From: Nocardia wallacei
GTDB taxonomy: Bacteria; Actinomycetota; Actinomycetes; Mycobacteriales; Mycobacteriaceae
DNA length: 64,000 nucleotides
Direction: 5' to 3'
Assembly (NCBI RefSeq): GCF_014466955.1
Contig: NZ_AP023396.1
Coordinates: 992,001-1,056,000, forward strand
Positions 1 through 9,469 of the stretch are shown here, piece after piece; the stretch's first letter is position 1, and every line of letters starts with the position of its first letter. The notes below the pieces were generated by a model. The model did no database searches and was not told the origin of the DNA. It saw only the letters and a list, made by a program, of their open reading frames with translations. The position numbers and the translations under genes are program-made.

Positions 1-3000
1 CAGTCCAGGGTCGCCGCGGCGCTGCGGGCGCCGTCGATCGCCGAGGACGAGATCAGGACCAGCGAGTGGGCCAGATCCAGCACGCCCGCCATCGCCGAAT
101 GCATCAGGCCCGTGCCGCAGTCGGTGAGGATGATGTTGTAGTAACGCTGCAGGATGCGCGCCACGCGGCGATACTCGTCCTCGCTGAACGACTCCGAGGC
201 GGCCGGGTCCCGTTCGCTGGCAAGCACTTCCAGGCGGCTCGTGGCCTGGGAGGTGTGCCTCCGGACGTCGGCGTAGCTGCTGATCGCCTGGTCCAGCAGC
301 AGGTCGCGCACCGTGGAGCGGGTCTGCAGCGGCACGCGCTGTGACAGGGTGCCGAAGTCGGGGTTGGCGTCCACCGCGATGACCCGGTCGCCGCGTATGG
401 AGGCGAAGATCGAGCCGATGCCCATCGTGGTGGTCGTCTTGCCGACGCCGCCCTTCAGGGACAGCACCGCGATCCGGTAGTCGCCGCGCACCGGTTGCCG
501 GATCCGCGCGACGAGTTCCTGCAGGCGCAGTTCCTCGGCCGACATGCCGGGATTGATCGCACCACCGGACATGTGGTGCACCGCGCGCCGCCATCCCGAC
601 CCGGGAGCCTTCTTCGCCCGCCGCACCGGCACATCGTCCAGCGACGGCTGCACTCCCGGCGGCTGTTGATACTGCGGTGGCTGCTGATATTGCTGCGGTT
701 GCTGAAAGTGTTGCGGCTGCTGCTGATACGTGCCCGGATACGGCTGCCCGGCCTGTTGCTCCGGCCCGGGCGACTGCCACGGCGGCACTTCCCCGGGCGC
801 CGCAAAGCGCGGATCCCCGGGCCCACTCCCATGCCCGCCCTGCGGCACGAACCGCTGCGTCGCCTCATCCACGGGCGCCCGCCACTGGTCCGCCCGAGCC
901 TCACCACGCCCCCCTACGCCACCACCGACAGGCGCATGCCCCCCAGCGCCCGACGCCTCGCCCGTCGGCGCAGCAGCAGGGCTCTGCCACGCGGCCCCTT
1001 CACCGTTCGGCGCGCCGCCGACAGGTCCGGGAGTTCGCTCCGCGGGCGCGGTGTGGAGTGTGTGCCACGAGGGCTGGTCGGTCCCTGCGCTGGCTGGCGC
1101 CCCGCCGACAGGTCTGGGAGTTCCCTCCGCAGGCCCAGAGTGGAGGCTGTGCCATGGGGGCTGGTCGGTGCCCGCGTTGGTCGGTGCGCCGCCGACGGGT
1201 CCGGGAGTTCCCTCCGCAGGCCCAGAGTGGAGGCTGTGCCATGGGGGCTGGTCGGTGCCTGCGCTGGCCGGTGCGTTGCCGACCGGCTCTGGCGTTCCGT
1301 GCGTGGGCGCCGCATGAGGGGTGTGCCAGGGGGGTTGGCCGGTGGTTTCGCCGGTCGGTGCGTGGCCCGGGGTTCCGTCTGCGGGCGCGGGACGGGTGGG
1401 GTCGGCGGACGATTCCCAGGAGTCGTTGCGCGGGGCGATATTCCCGCTGGAGGCGGGGCGTCCGGGTTCACCGAGCGGTGAGCCGGTGGTGCCGGGCGGT
1501 TGGTGCCGGTTGATGCCCTCGAAACCCGGTCCGAGGCTGGGATGTGTCGACGCGGGAGGCTGTTCGCCGATGGAATCCGTTGCGCCACCCGCGAATCCGA
1601 TACCACCCTCCGCCGAGTCGTTGTCACGACCGCTGACAGCACCTCGCGCCGGAGCCGAAGGCGCAACACCGTGCACGGGCGATGGCTGCGCTGTGCCCTG
1701 CGCGGGCGATGGTTGCGCAGGGCCGTGCGCGGGCGAGGTCTGCGTAGCGCTGTGCGTGGGGGAGGGCTGTGCTGGGCTGTGCGTGGGGTAGGGCTGCGCT
1801 GTGCCCTGCGTGGGTGATGGTTGTGTAGCGCCGTGTGTGGGTGAGGGTTGCGCAGCGCCGTGCGTGGGAGACGGCTGCGCGGTGCCGTGCGCGGGAGTGG
1901 GCTGCGTGGGTGATGGTTGTGTAGTGCTGTGCGTGGGTGAGGGTTGCGCAGCGCCGTGCGTGGGAGAGGGCTGCGCGGTGCCGTGCGCGGCAGTGGGCTG
2001 CGTGGGTGATGGTTGTGTAGCGCCGTGCGCGGGCGAAGATTGCGTAGCGCCGCGAGCGGGTGAGGGGTGTGCTGTGGCCTGCGTGGGTGAGGGGTGTGCA
2101 GGGTCTTGGGTGGGGGAGGATTGCGCGCGATCTTGTGGTGATGGTTGCGCAGGGTCGTGGGTGGGGGACGGGTGTTCGGCGTGGTCGCCGGGTAGGGCCC
2201 AGCTGGGGGCGGGGCCGTCGGCTTGTGGGTTGTGGTTGTCGGGGAACGGGCTCAGGCGGGGTGGCGGCGCGGGGGTCGACTCCGTCGACTGGGGGCCGAT
2301 CGGGGAGGCGGTGGGCGAAGGGGATCGGGCGGCAGTCGATCCGGCGGTGTCGAGCCACTGCGGGACAGCCTCGTCCGAACGCGGTCGGCTCGGGGCGGTA
2401 CCGCCGGATGCGGAATCAACGGCCGGGCTGTCGGCGGCCGGTGGCGTCGCGTCCGGGCGCACATCCGGGGCCGGAGGCTCCGGCAACGGCGGCCGCGTCC
2501 CCCGCTCGGGCGGCGGCGGCAGATCCGGCCGCCCGGCCGCATCGGTACCCGAGCCCGAAAAACCCTGCGGCGCAGGAGGAATAGGCGGCTGCCACGCCGC
2601 TCCGGCAGCGGAAGAACCGGATTCCGGGCGCAACGGACTTGCCTGCGCCTCCGGCGCTGTGGACGCCTGTGGACCCCCGCCGACTTGCCGAGACGCAACC
2701 TCCGGCGATGCGGGGGACTGCGGAACGGACTGCCATGAGGGCTGGGAGTTCGGGTCGGATTGCCATGGCTGCGCGGCCTCGCCGTGGGGCGGGTTCGCGA
2801 AGCCGCCGTTGGGGCGGAACGACTCGGGGGAGCGGTACTGCGGATCGTGCTGCGGCGCACCGGCGTCGGGCATCGGCGGCCGGCCCCACTCGGCGGGCGG
2901 TTCCTGGGTGTCGGACTTGTCCTTGCGCCAACCCAGCCGGCGTTTCCTGCCGCCCTCCGGTTCCGCCTTGTCCTCGGATTTGCGCTTGGCGCGCTTCTTC

Positions 3001-3128
3001 AGCGGCTCCTGTTCGGGAATGAGCTCCTCATGCGGCAGGTTCTGCACCGGAGCCTCGTAGCCGACCTGCGTGACATCGCTCTCGGACAGCCACGGCGGCA
3101 GCATGGGGAGTTCGTTGTTACGACTCAC
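1..3128 (-). CDS. EspI-like MinD/ParA-family ATPase with long Pro/Gln-rich N-terminus (3' end outside window)
   Basis: The frame is open from a GTG at 3128 to the window edge, so at least 1042 codons are present and the C-terminus is missing. The N-terminus is charged and Lys-rich. It is followed by about 700 residues rich in Pro, Ala, Gln, Thr and Gly, including two repeat arrays, then a QQPQ-rich stretch. The ATPase domain follows: a deviant Walker A, KGGVGKTTTTMGIG, at about residue 888, then AVDANPDFGTLSQ and IILTDCGTGLMHSAM. This is the architecture of EspI (Rv3876) and related ESX-linked MinD-like ATPases. Family members are thought to regulate type VII secretion, and the ESX genes further right fit that role. 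At over 1000 residues it is much longer than the roughly 670-residue mycobacterial EspI. The GTG start overlaps the stop of a 26-codon upstream ORF. The family call is firm; the exact role is inference. Confidence 0.85.
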   Translation of the reverse strand, partial: MSRNNELPMLPPWLSESDVTQVGYEAPVQNLPHEELIPEQEPLKKRAKRKSEDKAEPEGGRKRRLGWRKDKSDTQEPPAEWGRPPMPDAGAPQHDPQYRSPESFRPNGGFANPPHGEAAQPWQSDPNSQPSWQSVPQSPASPEVASRQVGGGPQASTAPEAQASPLRPESGSSAAGAAWQPPIPPAPQGFSGSGTDAAGRPDLPPPPERGTRPPLPEPPAPDVRPDATPPAADSPAVDSASGGTAPSRPRSDEAVPQWLDTAGSTAARSPSPTASPIGPQSTESTPAPPPRLSPFPDNHNPQADGPAPSWALPGDHAEHPSPTHDPAQPSPQDRAQSSPTQDPAHPSPTQATAHPSPARGATQSSPAHGATQPSPTQPTAAHGTAQPSPTHGAAQPSPTHSTTQPSPTQPTPAHGTAQPSPTHGAAQPSPTHGATQPSPTQGTAQPYPTHSPAQPSPTHSATQTSPAHGPAQPSPAQGTAQPSPVHGVAPSAPARGAVSGRDNDSAEGGIGFAGGATDSIGEQPPASTHPSLGPGFEGINRHQPPGTTGSPLGEPGRPASSGNIAPRNDSWESSADPTRPAPADGTPGHAPTGETTGQPPWHTPHAAPTHGTPEPVGNAPASAGTDQPPWHSLHSGPAEGTPGPVGGAPTNAGTDQPPWHSLHSGPAEGTPRPVGGAPASAGTDQPSWHTLHTAPAERTPGPVGGAPNGEGAAWQSPAAAPTGEASGAGGHAPVGGGVGGRGEARADQWRAPVDEATQRFVPQGGHGSGPGDPRFAAPGEVPPWQSPGPEQQAGQPYPGTYQQQPQHFQQPQQYQQPPQYQQPPGVQPSLDDVPVRRAKKAPGSGWRRAVHHMSGGAINPGMSAEELRLQELVARIRQPVRGDYRIAVLSLKGGVGKTTTTMGIGSIFASIRGDRVIAVDANPDFGTLSQRVPLQTRSTVRDLLLDQAISSYADVRRHTSQATSRLEVLASERDPAASESFSEDEYRRVARILQRYYNIILTDCGTGLMHSAMAGVLDLAHSLVLISSSAIDGARSAAATLD
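1000..1400 (-). repeat. 87-bp (29-codon) tandem repeat inside the EspI-like gene
   Basis: The anchor TTCCCTCCGC or a close variant recurs at 1034, 1121, 1208 and 1295, exactly 87 bp apart. A diverged fifth copy lies near 1373. The two central copies are almost identical over the whole unit. In protein terms each unit carries TDQPPWHSLHSGPAE followed by a GTPGPVGGAP-like segment. The period is a multiple of three, so copy-number change would keep the frame. Confidence 0.85.
1660..2180 (-). repeat. Degenerate short-period repeat (8-9 codon PSPTHG units) inside the EspI-like gene
   Basis: On the coding strand the motif CAACCATCACCCACG and variants recur every 24-27 bases. They encode units such as AQPSPTHGA, TQPSPTQP and AHPSPT, about 18-20 copies in all. 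Third positions vary between copies while the peptide pattern is kept. This suggests selection on the protein rather than recent replication slippage alone. Confidence 0.8.
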
Positions 3129-3205
3129 GACTGCGCCTCGCTAGCGGTCGGGGTCGCCGTCGCCGAGCGCGCCGCCGCGACCGGTCGCTGGCTGCGCTGA
3201 CTCAC
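3125..3205 (-). CDS. Possible 26-codon leader ORF coupled to the EspI-like gene
   Basis: A GTG at 3205 is preceded by AGGGGGATCC, a good ribosome binding site. It opens a 26-codon frame (VSQRSQRPVAAARSATATPT...). Its TGA overlaps the GTG of the EspI-like gene as GTGA. The long gene's own upstream sequence is a weaker ribosome site, so translation could be coupled through this short ORF. No homology is recognised. It could also be chance in GC-rich DNA. Confidence 0.3.
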   Translation of the reverse strand: MSQRSQRPVAAARSATATPTASEAQS

Positions 3206-3530
3206 GGATCCCCCTGGATCTGCTTTACCTGGTACCTGGACAGGGCGTAGTTTACGCGAGCGCACACGGTCGCGATGGCCGCGTTACCCAGGGCCGGCAC
3301 ACCGTAGGGCAATCGTGACGCGGACCGTGTTCGGGGGGCATTTGGCCGTGCAGGACACGCACGGGTAAGCTTGATCGGCGGTGCACCTACCCGCCGGTCG
3401 TCTCGTGTCCACATGCTGCTTCCGGAGAGTATGGCACCAGGTCGATGCACGTGCACGCAAAACTGCAATGACAAGCTAGCCGAAGAGCTGGGCCCAGCCA
3501 GGGACCGGCGTAAACGGGATCGCGGAGGAT
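3206..3530. other. Divergent intergenic region between the EspI-like gene and infA
   Basis: This 325-bp stretch separates the minus-strand ATPase from the plus-strand infA operon, so it must carry promoters in both directions. No convincing -35/-10 pair or operator can be fixed by eye. GCGGAGGAT just before the infA ATG is its ribosome binding site. Confidence 0.5.
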
Positions 3531-3752
3531 ATGGCGAAGAAAGACGGGGCCATCGAGGTCGAGGGTCGAGTTATCGAGCCGCTGCCCAATGCGATGTTCC
3601 GGATCGAGCTGGAGAACGGTCACAAGGTTCTCGCGCACATCAGCGGCAAGATGCGGCAGCACTACATCCGCATCCTGCCCGAGGACCGCGTAGTCGTGGA
3701 GCTGTCGCCCTACGACTTGTCCCGCGGCCGCATCGTCTACCGCTACAAGTGA
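3531..3752 (+). CDS. infA: Translation initiation factor IF-1
   Basis: This 73-residue protein is a single S1/OB-fold domain. It opens [20 protein letters not shown] and ends GRIVYRYK, the standard actinobacterial IF-1 sequence and length. IF-1 binds the 30S A site and helps IF-2 and IF-3 select the initiator tRNA. A GGAGG site lies just upstream of the ATG. It heads the cluster infA-rpmJ-rpsM-rpsK-rpsD-rpoA-rplQ, the normal bacterial alpha-operon order. Confidence 0.98.
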   Translation: MAKKDGAIEVEGRVIEPLPNAMFRIELENGHKVLAHISGKMRQHYIRILPEDRVVVELSPYDLSRGRIVYRYK

Positions 3753-3777
3753 CCGCGCGCCGCGCGGTGTAAAGAAC

Positions 3778-3802
3778 TTCCCCGGCCATCAGGTCCGGGG
3801 AA
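3778..3802 (+). promoter_or_regulatory. Hairpin between infA and rpmJ
   Basis: Arms TTCCCCGG and CCGGGGAA close a 9-base loop. No T-run follows on the plus strand, so this is unlikely to be a full intrinsic terminator. It could act as an RNA processing or attenuation structure after infA. Confidence 0.45.
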
Positions 3803-3846
3803 AAGCTGTGTTCACACCCTGTGAACCACAACCAGATTGGACGGAC

Positions 3847-3960
3847 GTGAAGGTTCAGCCGAGCGTCAAGAAGATCTGCGAGAAGTGCAAGGTGATCCGC
3901 CGCAACGGCCGGGTCATGGTGATCTGCGACAACCTGCGCCACAAGCAGCGTCAGGGCTAG
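3847..3960 (+). CDS. rpmJ: 50S ribosomal protein L36
   Basis: This is a 37-residue ORF starting at GTG 3847. It translates as [19 protein letters not shown] followed by [18 protein letters not shown], the complete L36 sequence. The zinc ligands Cys-x2-Cys, a third Cys and a His are all present, so this is the zinc-binding (C+) form. It sits between infA and rpsM as expected. Confidence 0.97.
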   Translation: MKVQPSVKKICEKCKVIRRNGRVMVICDNLRHKQRQG

Positions 3961-4167
3961 GAACCAGGGGCTCGCCCCGGGACCAGCAGCACCGGCCAAG
4001 CACCGATCGTCGATCGGATTGGCACAAGAGAAGACCTCCCAGCGCCACTGGGTATCGACGAGCCCCGTAAGGGGGCGGATGCCCGAACACCCCCGGTACG
4101 GAGGCCGGGGCCCCACACGAGGGGACGGACAGGGAGCAGACCTCCGCAACATTAAGGAATCGCCACC
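3961..4167 (+). promoter_or_regulatory. Long leader before rpsM with GC-rich hairpins
   Basis: The 207-bp gap is long for a ribosomal-protein operon. It contains a hairpin with arms CCCCGG (4091-4096) and CCGGGG (4105-4110), and a CCCC-GTAA-GGGG stem near 4063-4074. In other bacteria this mRNA region is where S4 feeds back on the alpha operon. Such a role here is inference only. Confidence 0.35.
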
Positions 4168-4539
4168 ATGGCACGTCTGATGGGCGTCGACCTTCCGCGC
4201 GACAAGCGCATGGAGGTCGCACTGACCTACATTTTCGGCATCGGCCGTACCCGCGCCAAGGAGATCCTCGACCAGACCGGCGTCAGTCCGGATCTGCGTA
4301 CGAAGGATCTCACCGACGACGACCTGACCAAGCTGCGCGACTACATCGAAGCGTCGGACTACAAGGTCGAGGGTGACCTGCGCCGCGAGGTGCAGGCCGA
4401 CATCCGCCGCAAGATCGAGATCGGCTGCTACCAGGGCATCCGCCATCGTCGCCACCTGCCGGTGCGCGGCCAGCGGACCAAGACCAATGCGCGCACGCGC
4501 AAGGGTCCGAAGAAGACCGTCGCCGGCAAGAAGAAGTAG
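4168..4539 (+). CDS. rpsM: 30S ribosomal protein S13
   Basis: This 123-residue protein starts [20 protein letters not shown] and ends in a basic tail, [25 protein letters not shown]. It includes the signature [21 protein letters not shown]13 lies in the 30S head and contacts the P-site tRNA and the intersubunit bridge. Length and sequence are standard, and rpsK follows after 9 bp. Confidence 0.98.
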   Translation: MARLMGVDLPRDKRMEVALTYIFGIGRTRAKEILDQTGVSPDLRTKDLTDDDLTKLRDYIEASDYKVEGDLRREVQADIRRKIEIGCYQGIRHRRHLPVRGQRTKTNARTRKGPKKTVAGKKK

Positions 4540-4548
4540 GGATAACCG

Positions 4549-4962
4549 ATGCCTCCGAAGAGTCGGGCCTCCGGCCCCAAGAAGACCCAGAAGTCGCGTC
4601 GCCGGGACAAGAAGAACATCCCGCACGGCCACGCGCACATCAAGAGCACGTTCAACAACACCATCGTCTCGATCACCGACCCCGAGGGCAACGTCATCGC
4701 GTGGGCCTCGTCCGGTCACGTCGGGTTCAAGGGTTCGCGCAAGTCGACCCCGTTCGCCGCGCAGCTCGCTGCCGAGAACGCTGCCCGCAAGGCGCAGGAG
4801 AACGGCGTCAAGAAGGTCGATGTGTTCGTCAAGGGCCCGGGTTCGGGCCGCGAGACCGCGATCCGCTCGCTGCAGGCCACCGGCCTCGAGGTGGGTTCGA
4901 TTTCCGATGTCACCCCGCAGCCGCACAACGGCTGCCGTCCGCCCAAGCGGCGTCGCGTCTAG
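4549..4962 (+). CDS. rpsK: 30S ribosomal protein S11
   Basis: This 137-residue protein contains the S11 core [20 protein letters not shown] and ends [10 protein letters not shown], which is diagnostic. S11 sits on the 30S platform near the E site and the Shine-Dalgarno helix. It is packed between rpsM and rpsD in the usual order. Confidence 0.98.
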   Translation: MPPKSRASGPKKTQKSRRRDKKNIPHGHAHIKSTFNNTIVSITDPEGNVIAWASSGHVGFKGSRKSTPFAAQLAAENAARKAQENGVKKVDVFVKGPGSGRETAIRSLQATGLEVGSISDVTPQPHNGCRPPKRRRV

Positions 4963-4983
4963 CGGGAAGGAAGGTAGAGAGAT

Positions 4984-5589
4984 ATGGCTCGTTACACCGG
5001 CCCCATCACCCGCAAAAGCCGTCGGCTCCGTGTTGATCTAGTCGGCGGTGACCAGGCGTTCGAACGTCGCCCCTACCCGCCCGGCCAGCACGGCCGCGCG
5101 CGGATCAAGGAGAGCGAGTACCTGGTCCAGCTGCAGGAGAAGCAGAAGGCTCGCTTCACCTACGGCGTCATGGAGAAGCAGTTCCGCCGCTACTACGAAG
5201 AGGCGAACCGCCGCAAGGGCAAGACCGGCGACAACATGCTGCAGCTGCTCGAGTCCCGGCTGGACAACGTCGTCTACCGCGCCGGACTGGCCCGCACCCG
5301 CCGCCAGGCCCGCCAGCTGGTGAGCCACGGCCACCTGCTGGTCAACGGCAAGAAGGTCGACGTCCCCAGCTTCCAGGTCTCCCAGTACGACATCATCGAT
5401 GTCAAGGAGAAGTCGCTGGGCACGCTGCCGTTCCAGGTGGCGCGCGAGACCCAGGGCGACCGCCCGATCCCGGGCTGGCTGCAGGTAGTGCCGAACCGGT
5501 TGCGGATCCTGGTCCACCAGCTGCCGGAGCGCGCGCAGATCGACGTGCCGATCAACGAACAGCTCATCGTCGAGTACTACTCGAAGTAG
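4984..5589 (+). CDS. rpsD: 30S ribosomal protein S4
   Basis: This 201-residue protein starts MARYTGPITRKSRRLRVDLV and has the S4 RNA-binding domain RLDNVVYRAGLARTRRQARQ in the second half. The N-terminus lacks the four zinc-binding cysteines, so this is the zinc-free form seen in other Mycobacteriales. S4 nucleates 30S assembly and in many bacteria represses its own operon. AAGGAAGG upstream serves as ribosome site. Confidence 0.98.
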   Translation: MARYTGPITRKSRRLRVDLVGGDQAFERRPYPPGQHGRARIKESEYLVQLQEKQKARFTYGVMEKQFRRYYEEANRRKGKTGDNMLQLLESRLDNVVYRAGLARTRRQARQLVSHGHLLVNGKKVDVPSFQVSQYDIIDVKEKSLGTLPFQVARETQGDRPIPGWLQVVPNRLRILVHQLPERAQIDVPINEQLIVEYYSK

Positions 5590-5608
5590 CCGTTGGTCGT
5601 GCCGCTGT

Positions 5609-5628
5609 CCTTCCGGTTCGCCGGAGGG
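5609..5628 (+). promoter_or_regulatory. UUCG-capped hairpin between rpsD and rpoA
   Basis: Arms CCTTCCGG and CCGGAGGG enclose a TTCG tetraloop, an unusually stable RNA hairpin. No T-tract follows. It is more likely a processing or partial attenuation signal between rpsD and rpoA than a terminator. Confidence 0.5.
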
Positions 5629-5654
5629 AATTCCAGTTCGTGGGCGTCAAATAG

Positions 5655-6740
<1,086 letters not shown>

Positions 6741-6802
6741 GCCATTCAACGGACGCAGCGCTGTGTCCGGTACGAAGGGCCTTCCTGAAGGAGAATCCAA
6801 CA

Positions 6803-7339
6803 ATGCCCAAGCCCAAGAAGGGTGCCCGCTTCGGCGGGTCGGCGTCGCACCAGAAGGCGATCTTCGCCAATCTGGCCACGGCGCTCTTCGAGCACGGTCG
6901 GATCACGACCACCGAGGCCAAGGCCAAGGCGCTGCGCCCGTACGCCGAGAAGCTGGTCACCAAGGCGAAGGCCGGCTCGCTGGCCGACCGCCGCGAGGTG
7001 CTCAAGGTGATCCGCAACAAGGACGTGGTGCACGAACTCTTCGCGAACATCGGACCGTCGTTCGAGGGCCGCGAGGGTGGCTACACCCGGATCATCAAGA
7101 CCATGCCGCGCAAGGGTGACAACGCGCCGATGGCGATCATCGAGCTGGTCCGGGAGAAGACCGTGACCAACGAGGCCGATCGTGCCCGTCGCGTGGCCGC
7201 GTCGCAGGCGGCCAAGGCCGAGGCGCCGAAGGCGGAAGCGCCCAAGACCGAGGCGCCGAAGACCGAGGCGGCTGCCGAGGCCGACGAGGTGACCGAGGCC
7301 GAGGCCCCGGCTGCCGAGGACAAGGCCGACGAGAAGTAA
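6803..7339 (+). CDS. rplQ: 50S ribosomal protein L17 with Ala/Glu/Lys-rich C-terminal tail
   Basis: The first 120 residues are canonical L17 ([39 protein letters not shown]). The remaining 58 are a low-complexity Ala/Glu/Lys/Pro tail with tandem [10 protein letters not shown] pentads. The tail makes the protein 178 residues, longer than the roughly 125 of E. coli, as is common in actinobacteria. L17 lies near the exit tunnel. A terminator follows within 40 bp. Confidence 0.97.
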   Translation: MPKPKKGARFGGSASHQKAIFANLATALFEHGRITTTEAKAKALRPYAEKLVTKAKAGSLADRREVLKVIRNKDVVHELFANIGPSFEGREGGYTRIIKTMPRKGDNAPMAIIELVREKTVTNEADRARRVAASQAAKAEAPKAEAPKTEAPKTEAAAEADEVTEAEAPAAEDKADEK

Positions 7340-7342
7340 GGT

Positions 7343-7370
7343 TGCTTCCCCGCGTATGCGGGGGATGACC
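7343..7370 (+). repeat. Single 28-nt hairpin resembling a type I-E CRISPR repeat
   Basis: The 28-base segment contains CCCCGC-GTAT-GCGGGG flanked by TGCTT and GATGACC. It closely follows the I-E repeat pattern (TTCCCCGCG...GCGGGG...ACC) known from E. coli and Streptomyces. Only one copy occurs in the window, there is no spacer ladder and no cas gene. It may be simply the first of two stacked hairpins ending the rplQ transcript. Confidence 0.4.
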
Positions 7371-7377
7371 ATAGCGA

Positions 7378-7410
7378 AGCCCGCCGTCCCCTCCGGGTCG
7401 GCGGGCTTTC
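7378..7410 (+). terminator. Intrinsic terminator after rplQ
   Basis: Arms AGCCCGCC (7378-7385) and GGCGGGCT (7400-7407) are followed by TTC. The loop is 14 bases. It lies between rplQ and truA, so truA may be read partly by read-through or from its own promoter. Confidence 0.65.
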
Positions 7411-7432
7411 CTCATGTTAACCAGGAGATGGC

Positions 7433-8350
7433 TTGACCAGTGCCGATCCGGCTCAGCAAACCATTGCGATCAGGGCACGAATCGATGTCGCCTACGACGG
7501 CACCGATTTCACCGGCTGGGCCCGCCAGCCCGGCCTGCGCACGGTGCAGGGCGTGCTGGAGGAGTCGCTGAGCAAGGTGCTGCGCGAGCCGATCCAGCTC
7601 ACCGTGGCCGGTCGGACGGACGCGGGTGTGCATGCCGAAGGCCAGGTCGCGCATTTCGACACGCACGCGGAGTTCGACGGCCCCAAGCTGATTCACCGCT
7701 TGGCTCGGTTTCTGCCGAAGGACGTGCGGGTCGTGCGGGTCGGCGTCGTGCCGCCCGAATTCGACGCCCGCTTCTCGGCACTCCGCCGCCACTACGCCTA
7801 CCGCCTGACCACCGCGCCGTACGGAGCCGAGCCCCTCCGGTCCCGCAGCGTCGTCCCGTGCCGCCCGGTGGACCTGTCCGCCATGCGCGAAGCGTCCCGA
7901 AAGTTGTTGGGGCTGCACGACTTCGCGGCCTTCTGCCGCCGCCGCGAGGGCGCGACCACGGTGCGTGAGTTGCAGCGATTCGATTGGGTGACATCGCCCG
8001 CGCGCGACCGTGTGGGTGGGCCGTGGGGTGATGCGTCCCCGGACGTCTCCCCCGCCATCTCCCCCGACGGCGAACTCCTCACCGCCTACGTCAGCGCGGA
8101 CGCGTTCTGCTGGTCCATGGTCCGCAGTCTGGTCGGCGCCGTGCTGGCCGTCGGGGAGGGAAGGCGTACGCCCGAATGGGTCGCCGGGCTGCTTGCCGAG
8201 CGACAACGCTCCAGCTCGATCACCGTCGCCCCGGCACACGGCCTGAGCCTCATCGCCGTCGACTACCCTCCCGAAGCCGACCTGGCCGCCCGCAACGCCC
8301 AAACCCGCGAGACGCGCACGATCCCACCCTCCGCGGGCTGCTGCGGTTGA
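7433..8350 (+). CDS. truA: tRNA pseudouridine(38-40) synthase TruA
   Basis: The protein has 305 residues from a TTG start at 7433, with AGGAGA 5 bases upstream. An ATG at 7428 is out of frame and stops after two codons. The catalytic aspartate lies in [26 protein letters not shown] and [19 protein letters not shown] segments match TruA. The enzyme converts U38-U40 in the anticodon arm of many tRNAs to pseudouridine. It follows rplQ as in mycobacteria. The family is certain; the TTG start is likely. Confidence 0.96.
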   Translation: MTSADPAQQTIAIRARIDVAYDGTDFTGWARQPGLRTVQGVLEESLSKVLREPIQLTVAGRTDAGVHAEGQVAHFDTHAEFDGPKLIHRLARFLPKDVRVVRVGVVPPEFDARFSALRRHYAYRLTTAPYGAEPLRSRSVVPCRPVDLSAMREASRKLLGLHDFAAFCRRREGATTVRELQRFDWVTSPARDRVGGPWGDASPDVSPAISPDGELLTAYVSADAFCWSMVRSLVGAVLAVGEGRRTPEWVAGLLAERQRSSSITVAPAHGLSLIAVDYPPEADLAARNAQTRETRTIPPSAGCCG

Positions 8351-8565
8351 GGGGCATGCGTCGCCATGCCCGGGCAGCTGGTAGTGCCCGTCACGGGTGC
8401 TGCGGTGGAGGCTCGAGCGGCATACTTCGAATGCGCCGGGCAGGGCTGAAGTGCCCGCGGGCCGCTGCGGTTGAGGGCTGAATATCGTGCGGCGGCAGCT
8501 CCGCTCGGCTGGTTTCCGCGAGTTGGTGCGGGGGCGTGGGCGTCGGGGTGGCAGACTCGGCGCAC

Positions 8566-9456
8566 ATGAGTCCGGTGAGCCGCGGTCGTAATGGCAAGAA
8601 GAGCAAGCAGGCGCGTACGGGCGTGCCGTCCGATGCGGCCGCCGGTGACTTCGCCGATCCGGTGGAAGAGGTCCTCGAGGACGTGGGACTCCAGATCGAG
8701 GGCAGCGACTTCGAGCAGATGATCGAAGACATCGCCGCGACCATCGCGCGGTTCGAGACCGTGGACGATCCGGTGGACGGCGAGTACCTGGCCGCCTCAC
8801 TGCTCGCCGCGACCTACGGCACCCCCGAGTACGACGAGGCGTTCGCGCAGATGTTCATCGGCGAGGCCGAGAAACAATCCGATACCGGCGCGCTGGGCTT
8901 CCTGCGCTGCGTCGCCGTGTTGACCGCCGAACCGTCGCGGACGGCCGCGCGGGAGGCGGCGGATCGGCTCGTCGCGGCCGGGATCGAGGCACCGGAATGG
9001 ACGGCCGAACTCGACGAGCCCGTGACAGGCGTCGAATATCTGCGCTGGCCCGCCGCGGACGGACAGGGTTCGGTCCTGTACGGCAGTTTCGAGCGAGCCG
9101 GTCGGTTGGACGGCGTCCTGCTGTTCGTCGACGACGAGGATTGCGGCGCGGCCAACGACCTCGCCCCGTTCCTCGGCGAGGGCCTGGCCGAGGCCCGCCG
9201 CCTCACCGACGAACGCGAGTCCGCCCCGGGCGAACCGATTCCGGCCGAAGAATTTCGCTGGCAGGCCCAGGCCGCGCTGGACGCGCGAGCCCTGCACGAG
9301 CGCGCGATCCTCGAACTCGGTCTGGACCCGGAGGAACCCGAGGAGGAGGACGACGTGCCGCACGAGGTGACCGACGTCGTCCTCCGCGCTCGACTACGGG
9401 TGCTGCCGATGCCGGACAAACCGCTTCCGGTGCATGTGCATCCGGAACTCGGGTGA
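8566..9456 (+). CDS. Conserved acidic protein of unknown function
   Basis: The ATG at 8566 gives 296 residues. A GTG ten codons upstream is possible but has no better ribosome site. The N-terminus is basic (MSPVSRGRNGKKSKQ). The rest is acidic and mostly helical, with no membrane segment, signal peptide or recognisable catalytic motif. A very acidic patch (DPEEPEEEDDVPHE) lies near the C-terminus. It stands alone, convergent with hsp20 and only 13 bp from it. No function is proposed. Confidence 0.75.
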   Translation: MSPVSRGRNGKKSKQARTGVPSDAAAGDFADPVEEVLEDVGLQIEGSDFEQMIEDIAATIARFETVDDPVDGEYLAASLLAATYGTPEYDEAFAQMFIGEAEKQSDTGALGFLRCVAVLTAEPSRTAAREAADRLVAAGIEAPEWTAELDEPVTGVEYLRWPAADGQGSVLYGSFERAGRLDGVLLFVDDEDCGAANDLAPFLGEGLAEARRLTDERESAPGEPIPAEEFRWQAQAALDARALHERAILELGLDPEEPEEEDDVPHEVTDVVLRARLRVLPMPDKPLPVHVHPELG

Positions 9457-9469
9457 GCCCGGCTCGTGG

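Noticed and set aside
7343-7370. CRISPR array
   Set aside because: Only one repeat-like unit is present, with no spacer-repeat ladder and no cas genes in the window.
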